Shown here: piece after piece, positions 1-7,864 of the stretch
Position numbering within the stretch: position 1 is the stretch's first letter
Layout of the letters: every line of letters begins with the position of its first letter
Origin: Pseudomonadota bacterium
Lineage (GTDB): Bacteria; Desulfobacterota; Desulfovibrionia; Desulfovibrionales; Desulfovibrionaceae
Direction: 5' to 3'
NCBI GenBank assembly: GCA_023390395.1
Contig: JAEWCY010000182.1
Span: forward strand, 1 to 23,451
Length of the DNA stretch: 23,451 bases
The notes under the pieces: model-generated
The model's database searches: none
What the model saw: only the letters and a program-made list of their open reading frames with translations
Told to the model about the DNA's origin: nothing
Translations under genes and position numbers: made by a program

Positions 1-1315
1 GGTTGGCGAAAGGCTCGAACACGAGCTTTTTAAGCTCGTCCTCGCTGACGTTTTCCGCGAGATTGCGCCGCGTCATGAGCGAAGCGCCCATGGCCACGCC
101 AAGGGCCTTGTCCGCGAAGCGCACCACGGGCGGCAGGCAGGTGTCCTTCATGAGCCAGACCATGATGTCCGGGAAGGCGCAGCGGTTGACGTAGGCCCCG
201 AGCAGGTCGCGATCGATGAGCGCCCGGCCGTTGGGGTTGCGCACGTCCTGCCCCAGCGGCAGCAGCTTGCCGCCGTCTTCGGTCAGGGCCAGGTTCATGG
301 TGGAGATCATGTAGCGCCAGTCCGGGTGGCCCAGGGGGCGCGAGTCGGTCTTGTCGAAGAGCGTGGGCTCCCACACCCGGCAGACTTTGCCCTCGCAGTC
401 GATCTGGAAGGCGTCGTCGTGGAGCACCACCTTGGAAAAGCCGGCCGGCAGGGTGCCGCCGTTGTCGTGGGAGTTGGTGTGCGACGACTTGCCCGTGCCG
501 GACAGGCCGAAAAAGGCGATGGAGCGCTTGCCCTTTTCGCGCGCCGCCGGGTCCTCGCAGCCGGAGAAGTCGATCTCCTTGATGCCGCCGTGGCAGGCGG
601 CCATGCCGAGGCGCATGCCCGAGGTCCAGGCCAGGGTGAGGGTGCCCTTCTTGCGTTCGCCGAAATAGCGCATGCCCAGGTTGAAGATGACGTTGGCCTC
701 CTCGTCCACCAGGGCGAGTTGGGAGCCGCCTTCGTTGTGGTAGTAGGGGTCCGTCGTCTTCCAATGGTTGAATCCCACGACCAGGATGTCGGGAATGGGC
801 AGGCGGGGGCTTTGGGCGTAGGCCGCGGCCAGTTCCTCGTAGGGCGTGAAGTTGGCCAGCCAGTTGAAGACGTTGACCGCGTCGTCTTCGGTCGCCACGA
901 TGGTCGCCTTGATCATGAGGTCCGGGTCGAGTCCCAGGATGGCCTCGGCCTTGATCAGGGGATGGCGCTGCATCTCGTAGACGGCCTCGCGCAGGTCGGA
1001 CTCGACCTTGCGCCGTTCCACGGCCTCCATGCGGTTGTAGAAGCGTCGGGCCTTGGCCGTGCGGCCGACGATGCGGCCGTGGCAGTTGTTGATGACCGTC
1101 GCGCCCTCGGGCAGGCCCAGGCGGGCCGCCGCCGGGGGGTAGATCGGCAGGTCGGTGTCCATGACGTCGTGCTGGCTTTTAGCCAGGGCGTAAGCCTCGG
1201 CGGCCGTGACCTTGCGCACCCGCCTGTCCAGGCAAAGCGTCTGGGCGATGGAGCGCAGCGGCGGCATCTTCCGCATGTCGTCGCGATAGTACTCGTGGCT
1301 GGCGAGGCTGGCCAT
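1..1315 (-). CDS. pckA: Phosphoenolpyruvate carboxykinase (ATP)-like, 3' end cut by window edge
   Basis: Would convert oxaloacetate and ATP to PEP, CO2 and ADP in the cytoplasm, linking C4 acids to gluconeogenesis. I translated 438 residues by hand from the ATG at 1315; the frame is still open at base 1, so the C-terminus is missing. The family is recognised from the kinase P-loop GLSGTGKSS (residues 270-278), a following acidic pair in LHDDAFQID (D300, D301, the metal-binding kinase-2 position), a lysine pair K222-K223 in YFGERKKGT, and His242 in AACHGG, all in PckA order. It differs from E. coli PckA in having SS where TT follows the P-loop lysine, and in a poorly matching region after the kinase-2 motif (residues 310-400). 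A good ribosome site (GGAGG) precedes the start, and a promoter candidate lies in the 76-base gap to the regulator gene. A divergent kinase of the same fold is the main alternative. Confidence 0.8.
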   Translation of the reverse strand, partial: MASLASHEYYRDDMRKMPPLRSIAQTLCLDRRVRKVTAAEAYALAKSQHDVMDTDLPIYPPAAARLGLPEGATVINNCHGRIVGRTAKARRFYNRMEAVERRKVESDLREAVYEMQRHPLIKAEAILGLDPDLMIKATIVATEDDAVNVFNWLANFTPYEELAAAYAQSPRLPIPDILVVGFNHWKTTDPYYHNEGGSQLALVDEEANVIFNLGMRYFGERKKGTLTLAWTSGMRLGMAACHGGIKEIDFSGCEDPAAREKGKRSIAFFGLSGTGKSSHTNSHDNGGTLPAGFSKVVLHDDAFQIDCEGKVCRVWEPTLFDKTDSRPLGHPDWRYMISTMNLALTEDGGKLLPLGQDVRNPNGRALIDRDLLGAYVNRCAFPDIMVWLMKDTCLPPVVRFADKALGVAMGASLMTRRNLAENVSEDELKKLVFEPFAN

Positions 1316-1346
1316 GAACCCTCCGTAGGGGATGGATTGATGTTGA

Positions 1347-1375
1347 ATCGTACGCGGTCGGTTTTGCCGGGTAAA
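1347..1375 (-). promoter_or_regulatory. Candidate sigma-70 promoter of pckA with overlapping inverted repeat
   Basis: Read on the minus strand: -35 TTTACC (1375-1370), a 17-base spacer, -10 TACGAT (1352-1347), each 4 of 6 consensus matches. It lies 32 bases upstream of the pckA ATG. The inverted repeat CGGTTT (1359-1364) / AAACCG (1373-1378) overlaps the -35 box and could be an operator, or the end hairpin of the upstream regulator gene. Confidence 0.5.
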
Positions 1376-1391
1376 CCGTTTTCTGGCGGAA

Positions 1392-2999
1392 TCAGCCGCG
1401 GCGGCCGGGCGTGAAGCGCTTGGGGTCGATGCCGTACTTCTTGACCTTGTAGTTGACCACCCGATAGCTCTCGCGCAGGTTGCGCGCCGCTTGGTACATG
1501 TTGCCCCGGGCCTTTTTCAGGGCCTCGACCAACAGTTCCTGCTCGAAGGTGGCCACGGCGTCGCCGAAGGAAAGCGAGGGTTCCGTACCCGACGACTCGC
1601 CGGTCTGCAGGGTCGGCGGCAGGTGGTACGTGCGCACCACGGCCTCGTCGCAGACCAGGGCCGCCCGTTCCATGCAGCTCAACAGTTCTCTGACGTTTCC
1701 GGGCCAGTGGTACTGGTTGAGGAGATCGATGGCGGGCGTGGAGATGCGGCGCACGGTCTTGCCGGTGCGTCGCGAGAAATCGTCGAGAAAGCGCTCGGCC
1801 AGGGGCAGGATGTCGCCGGTGCGGTCGCGAAGGGGCGGCACGAACAGCGAAAAGACGCCCAGGGCGTAGTAGAGGTCCTCCAGGAAGTCGCCCCGGGCCA
1901 GGGCGTCCTCCAGGGAGGCGCGGCTGGCGGCCACGACCCGGGCGTCCACGGAAACCGGCGTGTCGCCGCCGGCCCGCTGCATGGCTCCTTCCTGGATGAC
2001 CCGCAGCACCTGCTCCTGGGCGGCCAGGGGCAGCTCGTCGATGTCGTCCAGGAAGACCACCCCGCCCTGGGCCAGCTCGAAGATGCCCCGGCGGGAGCGG
2101 GTGGCCTTGGCGCGTTCGCCCTTCTGCACGCCGCAAAGCGCCTCCAGGGCGGCCTCTTCCGGCATCTCGCCGCAGCCCAGGCGCAGGAAGGGCCGGTGGC
2201 GGCGGTTGCCCTGGGCGTGGAGAAAGCGGGCCAGGGCTTCCTTGCCCGTGCCTTCCTCGCCGCGCAGCAGCACCGGCGCGCCGGCGTCGGCCGCCTGGGC
2301 GATCTGGCGCAGGAGCAGGCGCATGCTCTTGGACACGGCCACCGGCGGCGGGGCCAGGGATTCGGCCAGGGCCTCGGCCTCGGGCGAAATCGGCGTCTCG
2401 GCGGCGGGCGGGGCGGCCGGGCGTCGGCGCGACCGGGCCAGTTCGTCCCGCAGGCGCAGGGTGGCGTTGCCGATCATGGCCCCGGCCACGACCAGGAACT
2501 CCCGGTGGGCCTCCAGAAAGACCATGGGCGCCTTAGGCAGGTCCACGCTGAGCGCCCCGACCACGCCCGAGGAGGCCACGGGCTCGAAGCCCTCCACCTG
2601 GCCGTCGGGCTCGGGGATGGTCACGGGCACGCAGATGTAGGACAGAGTGGCCAGCTCCTGGGGCGGCCGACCGAGGAAGTCGGGGTGGTCCTTGACGTCC
2701 TGGAGCACCAGGGAGCGCCGGGAGCCGATGACCTGTCCCGTGGACAGGGGGGCCGGGCCGTAGAGGTGGTCCAGGCCCTGCTCCTTGCCGTGGGAAAGCA
2801 GGATGCGCGCCCCGGCCTGGGGAAGGTCGTGGATCTCCAGGCTGGCCCGGCGGTAGCCCAGGGCCTCGACCAGGATGGCCAGGGACTCCTCCAGCCCGCG
2901 GCGCACGGCGCGGCCCGGCCCGGTGGTGGCCGCGATGCGCGAAAGCGCCCCGTAAAAGGCCGGGCCCGCGCTGTCGAAGGTCGTCAGCGGATCGATCAC
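1392..2999 (-). CDS. GAF-AAA+-Fis regulator of the NifA type, degenerate (no GAFTGA, no arginine fingers)
   Basis: 535 residues. Layout is that of a sigma-54 enhancer-binding protein: GAF-like sensor (about 30-180), AAA+ domain (about 220-450) and a Fis-type helix-turn-helix at 495-528 (RGNMYQAARNLRESYRVVNYKVKKYG is the recognisable stretch, shown by GNMYQAARNL and VVNYKVKKYGID). Walker A is GEEGTGKE (247-254) and Walker B is VFLDDID (315-321). The loop that contacts sigma-54, normally GAFTGA, reads GERAKA (294-299). The two arginines expected in the FRxDLYYRL segment are L373 and A379 in FLEDLYYAL, so the arginine-finger positions are also lost. The protein probably cannot remodel sigma-54 polymerase in the usual way. 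The start is GTG at 2999, overlapping the iorB stop by 4 bases (GTGA), so it is translated with iorAB and may regulate that operon. Confidence 0.85.
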   Translation of the reverse strand: MIDPLTTFDSAGPAFYGALSRIAATTGPGRAVRRGLEESLAILVEALGYRRASLEIHDLPQAGARILLSHGKEQGLDHLYGPAPLSTGQVIGSRRSLVLQDVKDHPDFLGRPPQELATLSYICVPVTIPEPDGQVEGFEPVASSGVVGALSVDLPKAPMVFLEAHREFLVVAGAMIGNATLRLRDELARSRRRPAAPPAAETPISPEAEALAESLAPPPVAVSKSMRLLLRQIAQAADAGAPVLLRGEEGTGKEALARFLHAQGNRRHRPFLRLGCGEMPEEAALEALCGVQKGERAKATRSRRGIFELAQGGVVFLDDIDELPLAAQEQVLRVIQEGAMQRAGGDTPVSVDARVVAASRASLEDALARGDFLEDLYYALGVFSLFVPPLRDRTGDILPLAERFLDDFSRRTGKTVRRISTPAIDLLNQYHWPGNVRELLSCMERAALVCDEAVVRTYHLPPTLQTGESSGTEPSLSFGDAVATFEQELLVEALKKARGNMYQAARNLRESYRVVNYKVKKYGIDPKRFTPGRRG

Positions 3000-3598
3000 G
3001 CCGCCTGTCCTGTCGCGGCCGCCTGGGCGCCCAACTCCAGGGCCTTGAGGTTGAGCGGCACGATCTTGGGCTTGAGGTATTTTTCCACCGAACGCATGAG
3101 CGCCGCCACGTCGAAGGGCAGCGCGCCGCTGGCCGCGGCCGCGCCGAGGAGCACGATGTTGGCGGCCTTGGCCGTGCCGGCCTGTTCGGCCAGGCTGATG
3201 GCCGGCACCATGACGATGCCGGCGGCGAACCCCCGGGCCGTATCCAGCACGGCCTCAAGGGGCGGGTAGCATTCCCGGCCCAGGCACACGCCCACGGGCT
3301 GGACGGCCTCGGCGTTGCTGACGATCGATCCGCCGCGCCTAAGCATCGGCAGGGCGCGCAGGGTCTCCAGCAGCTCGAAGCCGAGCAGCACGTCGGCCTC
3401 GCCGGCCGAGATGCGGGCGCTTTTGTAGCCGCCGACGAGCAGCGTCGATTCGACCACGCCGCCGCGCTGGGCCATGCCGTGGATCTCGCCCGAGGTCACG
3501 GGCAGGCCCGCGTCCAGGGCGGTGCGGGCGAGCAGGGTGGTGGCGGTCAGGGTTCCCTGGCCGCCGACGCCGGTGAGGAAGATGCGGGCGCGGTTCAT
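2996..3598 (-). CDS. iorB: Indolepyruvate ferredoxin oxidoreductase, beta subunit
   Basis: 200 residues. This is the gamma-type pyruvate:ferredoxin oxidoreductase domain that pairs with IorA to decarboxylate aryl-pyruvates (indolepyruvate, phenylpyruvate) to the acyl-CoA, passing electrons to ferredoxin. The N-terminus shows the family glycine motif GVGGQGTLTA (residues 10-19) and the signature GEIHGMAQRGGVVES near residues 37-51. Length matches the family. The ATG at 3598 overlaps the iorA stop (ATGA) and its own stop overlaps the next start (GTGA), so the three genes are translationally coupled. A longer in-frame extension to 3664 lies inside iorA and is rejected because of this coupling. 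Confidence 0.93.
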   Translation of the reverse strand: MNRARIFLTGVGGQGTLTATTLLARTALDAGLPVTSGEIHGMAQRGGVVESTLLVGGYKSARISAGEADVLLGFELLETLRALPMLRRGGSIVSNAEAVQPVGVCLGRECYPPLEAVLDTARGFAAGIVMVPAISLAEQAGTAKAANIVLLGAAAASGALPFDVAALMRSVEKYLKPKIVPLNLKALELGAQAAATGQAA

Positions 3599-5436
3599 CG
3601 AGCCTCCTTCTTGCCGGGCTTGATGGCGGCGGAGAGCTGCACGCAGTACATGCAGCCGTCGCACTGTTCGGCGTTGATGGTGAAGACGCCGGCTTCCATG
3701 GCGAAGGCCGGGCAGGCCAGGTTGTCCCGCACGGCCAGGCAGGATTCGGGGTCGCCGGCCACCCGGGCGGGCGGGGTCTTCTTGGCCTGGCCCACGCGCC
3801 GGGCGTGGATGGGGCAGGGATATTCGGCCACGAGCACGCGCGGGCCGCGCTGGCCGGCGAAGGTTTCAAGCGCCGCCACGGTGGCCTTGTGGTTGAGGGG
3901 GTTGACCTTGACCGGCTCGATGCCGCAGGCCCGGATCAGAGCCATGAGGTCCACAGGGTTGGGGTTTTCTCCGAAGATGGTGGTGTCCACCCCGGGGTTG
4001 GGCTGGTGCCCGGTCATGGCCGTGGTGCGGTTGTCCAGGATCACCACCAGGATGTCGTGGTCGTAGGCCACGGCGTCGATGAGCCCGGTGATGCCGGAAT
4101 GAAAGAAGGTCGAGTCGCCGATGAACGCCACCACCGGCTTGCCCGAGGCCCGGGCGAAGCCCGCGCCCGTGGAGATGGACGAGCCCATGCACAACAGGAA
4201 GTCGGCGGCCCGGAAGGGCGGCAGAAATCCCAGGGTGTAGCAGCCGATGTCCGAGGAATAGACGGCCTCGTCGCCGAAGACCTCGCGCACGGCGTAGTAG
4301 GCGGCCCGGTGGGGGCAGCCGGCGCAGAGGTTGGGCGGCCGGCGGGGCAGGTCGCCGGGCACGGTCAGGGTGTCGGCCGCGGGCGCGGGCCGGCCGAGGA
4401 CCGCGTCGACCGCCGCCCGGACGTTGGCCGTGGCATATTCGCCGTTTCGCGGCAGATGTTCGCCTTTGCCGACGATGGCCACTTCGATGCCGCGTTTTTG
4501 GGCCAGGGCGCGCAGGTCGTTTTCGAGCACGGGCTCGAGCTCCTCGACCACGACCACGGTGCGGCACTTGGCCATGAAGGCGGCGATGCGCTCCTCGGGC
4601 AGGGGATAGGTCATGCCGAGTTCGAGCACGCGGACGGTCCCTTCCAGGCCGTCCTCGGCCAGGACGTCGCTCAAATAGTTGCGGGCCACGCCCGAGCTGA
4701 CAAATCCGATTTCGCCCTGGCCGCGTTCGACGTTGTAGGGCGAGGTCTCGGCCACGGCCCGGGCCTTTTCGAGCACGCCAAGCAGGCGCTGGTGCATGGG
4801 CCGGGCCGAGGCCGGCAGGGGCACGTACTTGGCGGGATTTTTGACGAACGGCTTTTCCGCGACGTCCGTGGGCAGCGCTCCCGCGGCCACCGGGCCGCGC
4901 ACGTGGTTGACGCGGGTGGTGGTGCGCAGCATGACCGGCGTTTCGAGCTCCCGGGAAAGGGTCAGGGCGTCGCGGGCCATGTCCTTGCATTCCTGGGCCG
5001 TGGCCGGCTCGAAGCAGGGCAGGCCGCCCAGGCGCGCGTAGATGCGGTTGTCCTGCTCGTTTTGCGACGAGTGGCAGCCGGGGTCGTCGGCGGAAAGGAG
5101 CACCAGCCCGCCCGGAGCCGAGACATAGGCCAGGGTCATGAGCGGGTCGGCGGCCACGTTGACGCCGACGTGCTTCATGGTCACGAGACTGGCCAGTCCG
5201 GCCAGGGTCGCGCCGCCGGCCACTTCCAGGGCGACCTTCTCGTTGACGGAATATTCGAAGTAGTAGGGCGCGCCCTGGGACAGCCGGAAAAAGGTGTCCG
5301 GCACTTCCGAGGACGGGGTTCCGGGATAGCAGGTGACGAAGCGGACGCCGCCTTCCAGCGCCCCCCTGACGATGGCCTCGTTGCCGAGCAGCAGCAGGGT
5401 TTCCCCGGCCGTTGCGGTCAATAGCTCCTTGCCCAC
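3595..5436 (-). CDS. iorA: Indolepyruvate ferredoxin oxidoreductase, alpha subunit, with reduced ferredoxin domain
   Basis: 613 residues from a GTG start at 5436, chosen because GGAGG sits 7 bases upstream and the protein then opens with the normal IorA N-terminus (GNEAIVRGALE, CYPGTPSSE). The thiamine diphosphate site is visible as GDS (440-442) followed by LDN (467-469); CAGCPH is at 371-376. The enzyme would act in the cytoplasm in aromatic amino-acid fermentation or in the reverse, biosynthetic direction. Usual IorA proteins end in a 2[4Fe-4S] ferredoxin domain. Here the first motif keeps only C566 and the CP cysteine C575, and the second keeps CxxCxxC (C592, C595, C598) but has lost its fourth cysteine (VQLSAAI). 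By the normal ferredoxin pairing this leaves exactly one complete ligand set. First gene of an operon with iorB and the regulator. Confidence 0.93.
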   Translation of the reverse strand: MGKELLTATAGETLLLLGNEAIVRGALEGGVRFVTCYPGTPSSEVPDTFFRLSQGAPYYFEYSVNEKVALEVAGGATLAGLASLVTMKHVGVNVAADPLMTLAYVSAPGGLVLLSADDPGCHSSQNEQDNRIYARLGGLPCFEPATAQECKDMARDALTLSRELETPVMLRTTTRVNHVRGPVAAGALPTDVAEKPFVKNPAKYVPLPASARPMHQRLLGVLEKARAVAETSPYNVERGQGEIGFVSSGVARNYLSDVLAEDGLEGTVRVLELGMTYPLPEERIAAFMAKCRTVVVVEELEPVLENDLRALAQKRGIEVAIVGKGEHLPRNGEYATANVRAAVDAVLGRPAPAADTLTVPGDLPRRPPNLCAGCPHRAAYYAVREVFGDEAVYSSDIGCYTLGFLPPFRAADFLLCMGSSISTGAGFARASGKPVVAFIGDSTFFHSGITGLIDAVAYDHDILVVILDNRTTAMTGHQPNPGVDTTIFGENPNPVDLMALIRACGIEPVKVNPLNHKATVAALETFAGQRGPRVLVAEYPCPIHARRVGQAKKTPPARVAGDPESCLAVRDNLACPAFAMEAGVFTINAEQCDGCMYCVQLSAAIKPGKKEAR

Positions 5437-5484
5437 GAAAAACCTCCGACGAAAGTAGGGACGCTCCGGGGCGTCCGGGCGACT

Positions 5485-5524
5485 GCGCCGGCGGCGGGGG
5501 CATTGGCCGACCCGCCGCCGGCGC
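5485..5524. repeat. Perfect 14-bp inverted repeat upstream of iorA
   Basis: Arms GCGCCGGCGGCGGG (5485-5498) and its exact complement (5511-5524) with a 12-base loop. It sits in the 164-base gap between the TPR gene stop and the iorA GTG. No T-run follows on either strand, so it is not a classical terminator. It could be a Rho-assisted stop, a leader structure of the ior mRNA, or an operator. A second, smaller hairpin (GGACGC / GCGTCC) lies at about 5459-5476, closer to iorA. Confidence 0.6.
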
Positions 5525-5600
5525 GGCGATCCCATCACGTCCCGGAGGCGTCGCCGTCCGGGAGCGCGGTTGATTCTCCGAGCGCCGAGGCGCGACGGCC

Positions 5601-6257
5601 TCAGCCGTTGCCCTTGGCGGCCTTGCTCTTGAGCTCGGCGATGCGGGCGTCGATGTAGGCGGCGTTTTGCACGTTGCCGTCGGCCTTCATCCGCTCGAAG
5701 GCGGCCAGGGCCTTTTGCCACTGTCCGGCGGCCTCGGCGGACACGGCCAACTGCCGGTCCACGGTCATGGAGAAGGACTTGGGCGCTGACACGGACAGCG
5801 CCTCGAGCACCTCCACGGCCTTGGCGTCCTGGCCGGCCTTGGACAGGGCGGCGGCATAGCCGATGCCGGCCACGGTCTTCATGCCGGCCGGGGCGGTCTT
5901 GGAGACGGCGTCCCAGGCGGCGGCGGCCTTGGCGAAATCGTTCAGCTCCAGGGCGGTCTGGGCGGCGGCCAGCCAGACGCCGTCGCGGGCGGCCCCGGGA
6001 GCGGTCTTGGCCAGGGTCTCCAGGGCGGCCAGGCGCTCGGCTCCGGCCTTGGTCAGAAGGATCGTGCCCAGTTCGTTCTCGGCCTTGGCCACCTGGCTTT
6101 TCTGGTACACCCCGTACAGGGCGTAGCCGCCGGCCACGGCCACCACGACCAGGACGCCGGCCAGGGTTTGCTTCCAGTGACGCAGGGGCATCTGCAGGAT
6201 CGTAGCGATGTCGGCCGGAGCGGTCCTGGGGGACTGCGACGAATTGGTGTCGGTCAT
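5601..6257 (-). CDS. Membrane-anchored tetratricopeptide-like protein
   Basis: 218 residues. A hydrophilic N-terminus is followed by one membrane helix (about 31-50, TLAGVLVVVAVAGGYALYGV) and an alanine-rich helical domain with TPR-like repeats, for example LNDFAKAAAAWDAV, AGQDAKAVEVLEAL and AGQWQKALAAFERM (spacing near 34-45 residues). The predicted topology is N-in with the repeats outside the inner membrane, resembling the YfgM/TPR_21 group that assists periplasmic protein handling; that assignment is tentative. The ATG at 6257 has GGAGG 8-9 bases upstream. It is the first gene after its own promoter candidate and is separated from iorA by a strong hairpin, so co-transcription with iorA is possible but uncertain. 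Confidence 0.85.
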   Translation of the reverse strand: MTDTNSSQSPRTAPADIATILQMPLRHWKQTLAGVLVVVAVAGGYALYGVYQKSQVAKAENELGTILLTKAGAERLAALETLAKTAPGAARDGVWLAAAQTALELNDFAKAAAAWDAVSKTAPAGMKTVAGIGYAAALSKAGQDAKAVEVLEALSVSAPKSFSMTVDRQLAVSAEAAGQWQKALAAFERMKADGNVQNAAYIDARIAELKSKAAKGNG

Positions 6258-6305
6258 GAAGAAACGCCTCCAAAGCGCATGGGGATACGTGAAAAAGAGC
6301 GCTAC

Positions 6306-6334
6306 AGATAAGCACAAAGCCCGGGGCGTGTCAA
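6306..6334 (-). promoter_or_regulatory. Candidate promoter of the TPR-protein gene
   Basis: Minus strand: a perfect -35 TTGACA (6334-6329), 17-base spacer, and TTATCT (6311-6306) preceded by TGC, which could act as an extended -10. The -10 itself is weak (2 of 6), so the call rests mainly on the -35 box and its position about 50 bases before the start codon. Confidence 0.4.
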
Positions 6335-6381
6335 AAGGAGGAGCACCGCACGACGTTCGGCCGCGGAGGGATCGGGCAGCG

Positions 6382-7864
6382 TCAAACGGCCCGGGACGCG
6401 GCTTCCAGGGCGACGTGGGCCGCGCCGACCAGGCCGGCCACGGCCGAGGCGTCTTCGAGCAGCGCCAGTTCCGCCGCTTCGAGCCCGAGTCCATGGCTTC
6501 CGGCGAAGGCGGCGAACCCGGCGGCCATGGCCCGGAAGGTCGCGGCGTCGAGGCGGCTGGTCCGGGAACCCAGGAGGCGTATCGCGGCCAGGGGGCGGTC
6601 GCGGTGCAGTTCGTGGGCGAACATGGCCAGGTGCGCGCCCAGAATGCCGTAGATGTGCTCGGCGTCCTGGCGAAGCCGGGGAGCATCCGCGTCCAGGGCG
6701 TCGCGGAAAAACGTCGCGGCCTCGTGGGCGGCCAGGCCGTATTTCTCGAGCAGCCCCAGTTCGTAGGCCACGGCGGCCGCGCCGTAGTGCGAGAGGTAGG
6801 ACCGGATGGTGGAAAAGAGCCTGCCCGAGCCGTTTGGCGGTGCGAAGCGGGTGACGAGCCAGCCGTATTCGTGAAAACCCGCCTCGGCCCGGCCCGAGGC
6901 GTCCAGGCGGTGGACGGCGGGCGAGCTGCCCAGGCGCACCGACAGCATGTCGCCGGCCGGCCGGCCGCCGTGGCGGTGGGCGAAGACGGCCTGGGCCAGG
7001 CCGTCGTTGAGCACGTCAAACGGCCGGCCCGGGGCCACGTCGCGGCAAAAGCGCGAAAGGACGGCGGCGGCTTCCCCGTCCGGGCAGTGCGGGAAAAGGC
7101 CGTAGCCCGGCACGGCCAGGACCTTGCCCCGATACGTCGTGGCCGCGAGGCTCAGACCCAGGACGTCGATTCCAGCCCCCCCCCCTGCGAGCCAGATCCT
7201 GAGCCGCTTCCCGCACGGCGTCGAGGAGGGCGGCAAGGTTCGGTTCCTTGCCGCAGGCCGCGTTTGGCCGACTGGTGAGCCCTTCCAGGGTGAAACGGCC
7301 CTGGGCGTCGACATGCACGAGGGCCAGACGCGTCAGGTGCTGGCCGACGTTGACGGCCAGGGCCAGGCCGGGACGCGGGGCGGGCGGCGGCGCAGCCGCG
7401 GCGGGTCCAGGCTCCGGGCCCGGGAGCGGGCCGCTTCCGACGGCGGCTTCCAGGCGGAAGTCGCGTCCGAAGACCTGTCGGGTCAAGCCGCGCAGAAAAC
7501 CCAGGGGCATGTCGGAAAAGGGGCGCAGGCGCACGAAGAGCAGCCGGTGGGCTTCGTCGCGCAGCCGCCCGGCCAGTCCTCCGTTTTCGCAATAGAGCGT
7601 GACCGAGGCGGCCCCGTGCACGCACAGGACGTTGTTGATCAAGGCCGCGACATAAAGGGCGCCGGACCGGGTTTGGCGATCGTCGGCCGGCCAGGCCGCC
7701 CGGATGGCGGCGCGGATCGGCGGCGCAGCCCCGCGGTCGAAGAGCAGGGTGACGGGCAGAGACCGGCATGGCGGCAAGGCGGCGAAACGGCGATGCCACA
7801 GGGCCAGGTAGGGCGGCATGGCCTGCCCTGGGGAGCGGGACCGGGCGGGTTCGTCGAGGAGCAT
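6382..7864 (-). pseudogene. ASKHA/ROK-like gene split by a G10 tract (frameshift, or phase-variable)
   Basis: One gene in two frames. The first frame runs from the ATG at 7864 and, as written, stops at 7016 (282 residues). The second frame carries the rest to the stop at 6382. The break falls at ten C (7176-7185), ten G on the coding strand. With nine G the frames join exactly (LARR-GGA-GIDVLGLSLAA) to give 493 residues. The joined C-terminal two thirds resembles a ROK/ASKHA sugar-kinase fold: a first-strand motif GLALAVNVGQHLTRLALVHVD, then GLSLAATTYRGKVLAVPG, VLNDGLAQAVFAH and GSSPAVHRLDASGRAEAGFHEYG. The N-terminal ~160 residues are not recognised and do not look like the winged helix of ROK repressors; a Pro/Ala-rich linker follows. 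Substrate unknown. The break may be a sequencing error, a decayed gene, slipped-strand phase variation, or a site of transcriptional slippage. Confidence 0.7.
7176..7185. repeat. Homopolymer of ten C (ten G on the coding strand)
   Basis: The longest homopolymer I see in the window, placed exactly where the reading frame of the ROK-like gene changes. Runs of this length are prone both to replication slippage and to sequencing error. Confidence 0.95.

Noticed and set aside
1491..3269. A 592-codon plus-strand frame opposite the regulator gene
   Set aside because: Antisense shadow with Gly/Gln/His-rich composition and no ribosome site; the minus strand carries recognisable AAA+ and Fis motifs.
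1392..5600. Expected sigma-54 (-24/-12) promoter for the ior operon
   Set aside because: I looked for TGGCAC-N5-TTGC before iorA on the minus strand and found none, in line with the degenerate activator.
5437..6315. Long N-terminal extension of iorA through the TPR gene
   Set aside because: It overlaps the TPR gene in another frame on the same strand; the GTG at 5436 has a good ribosome site and gives the normal IorA start.
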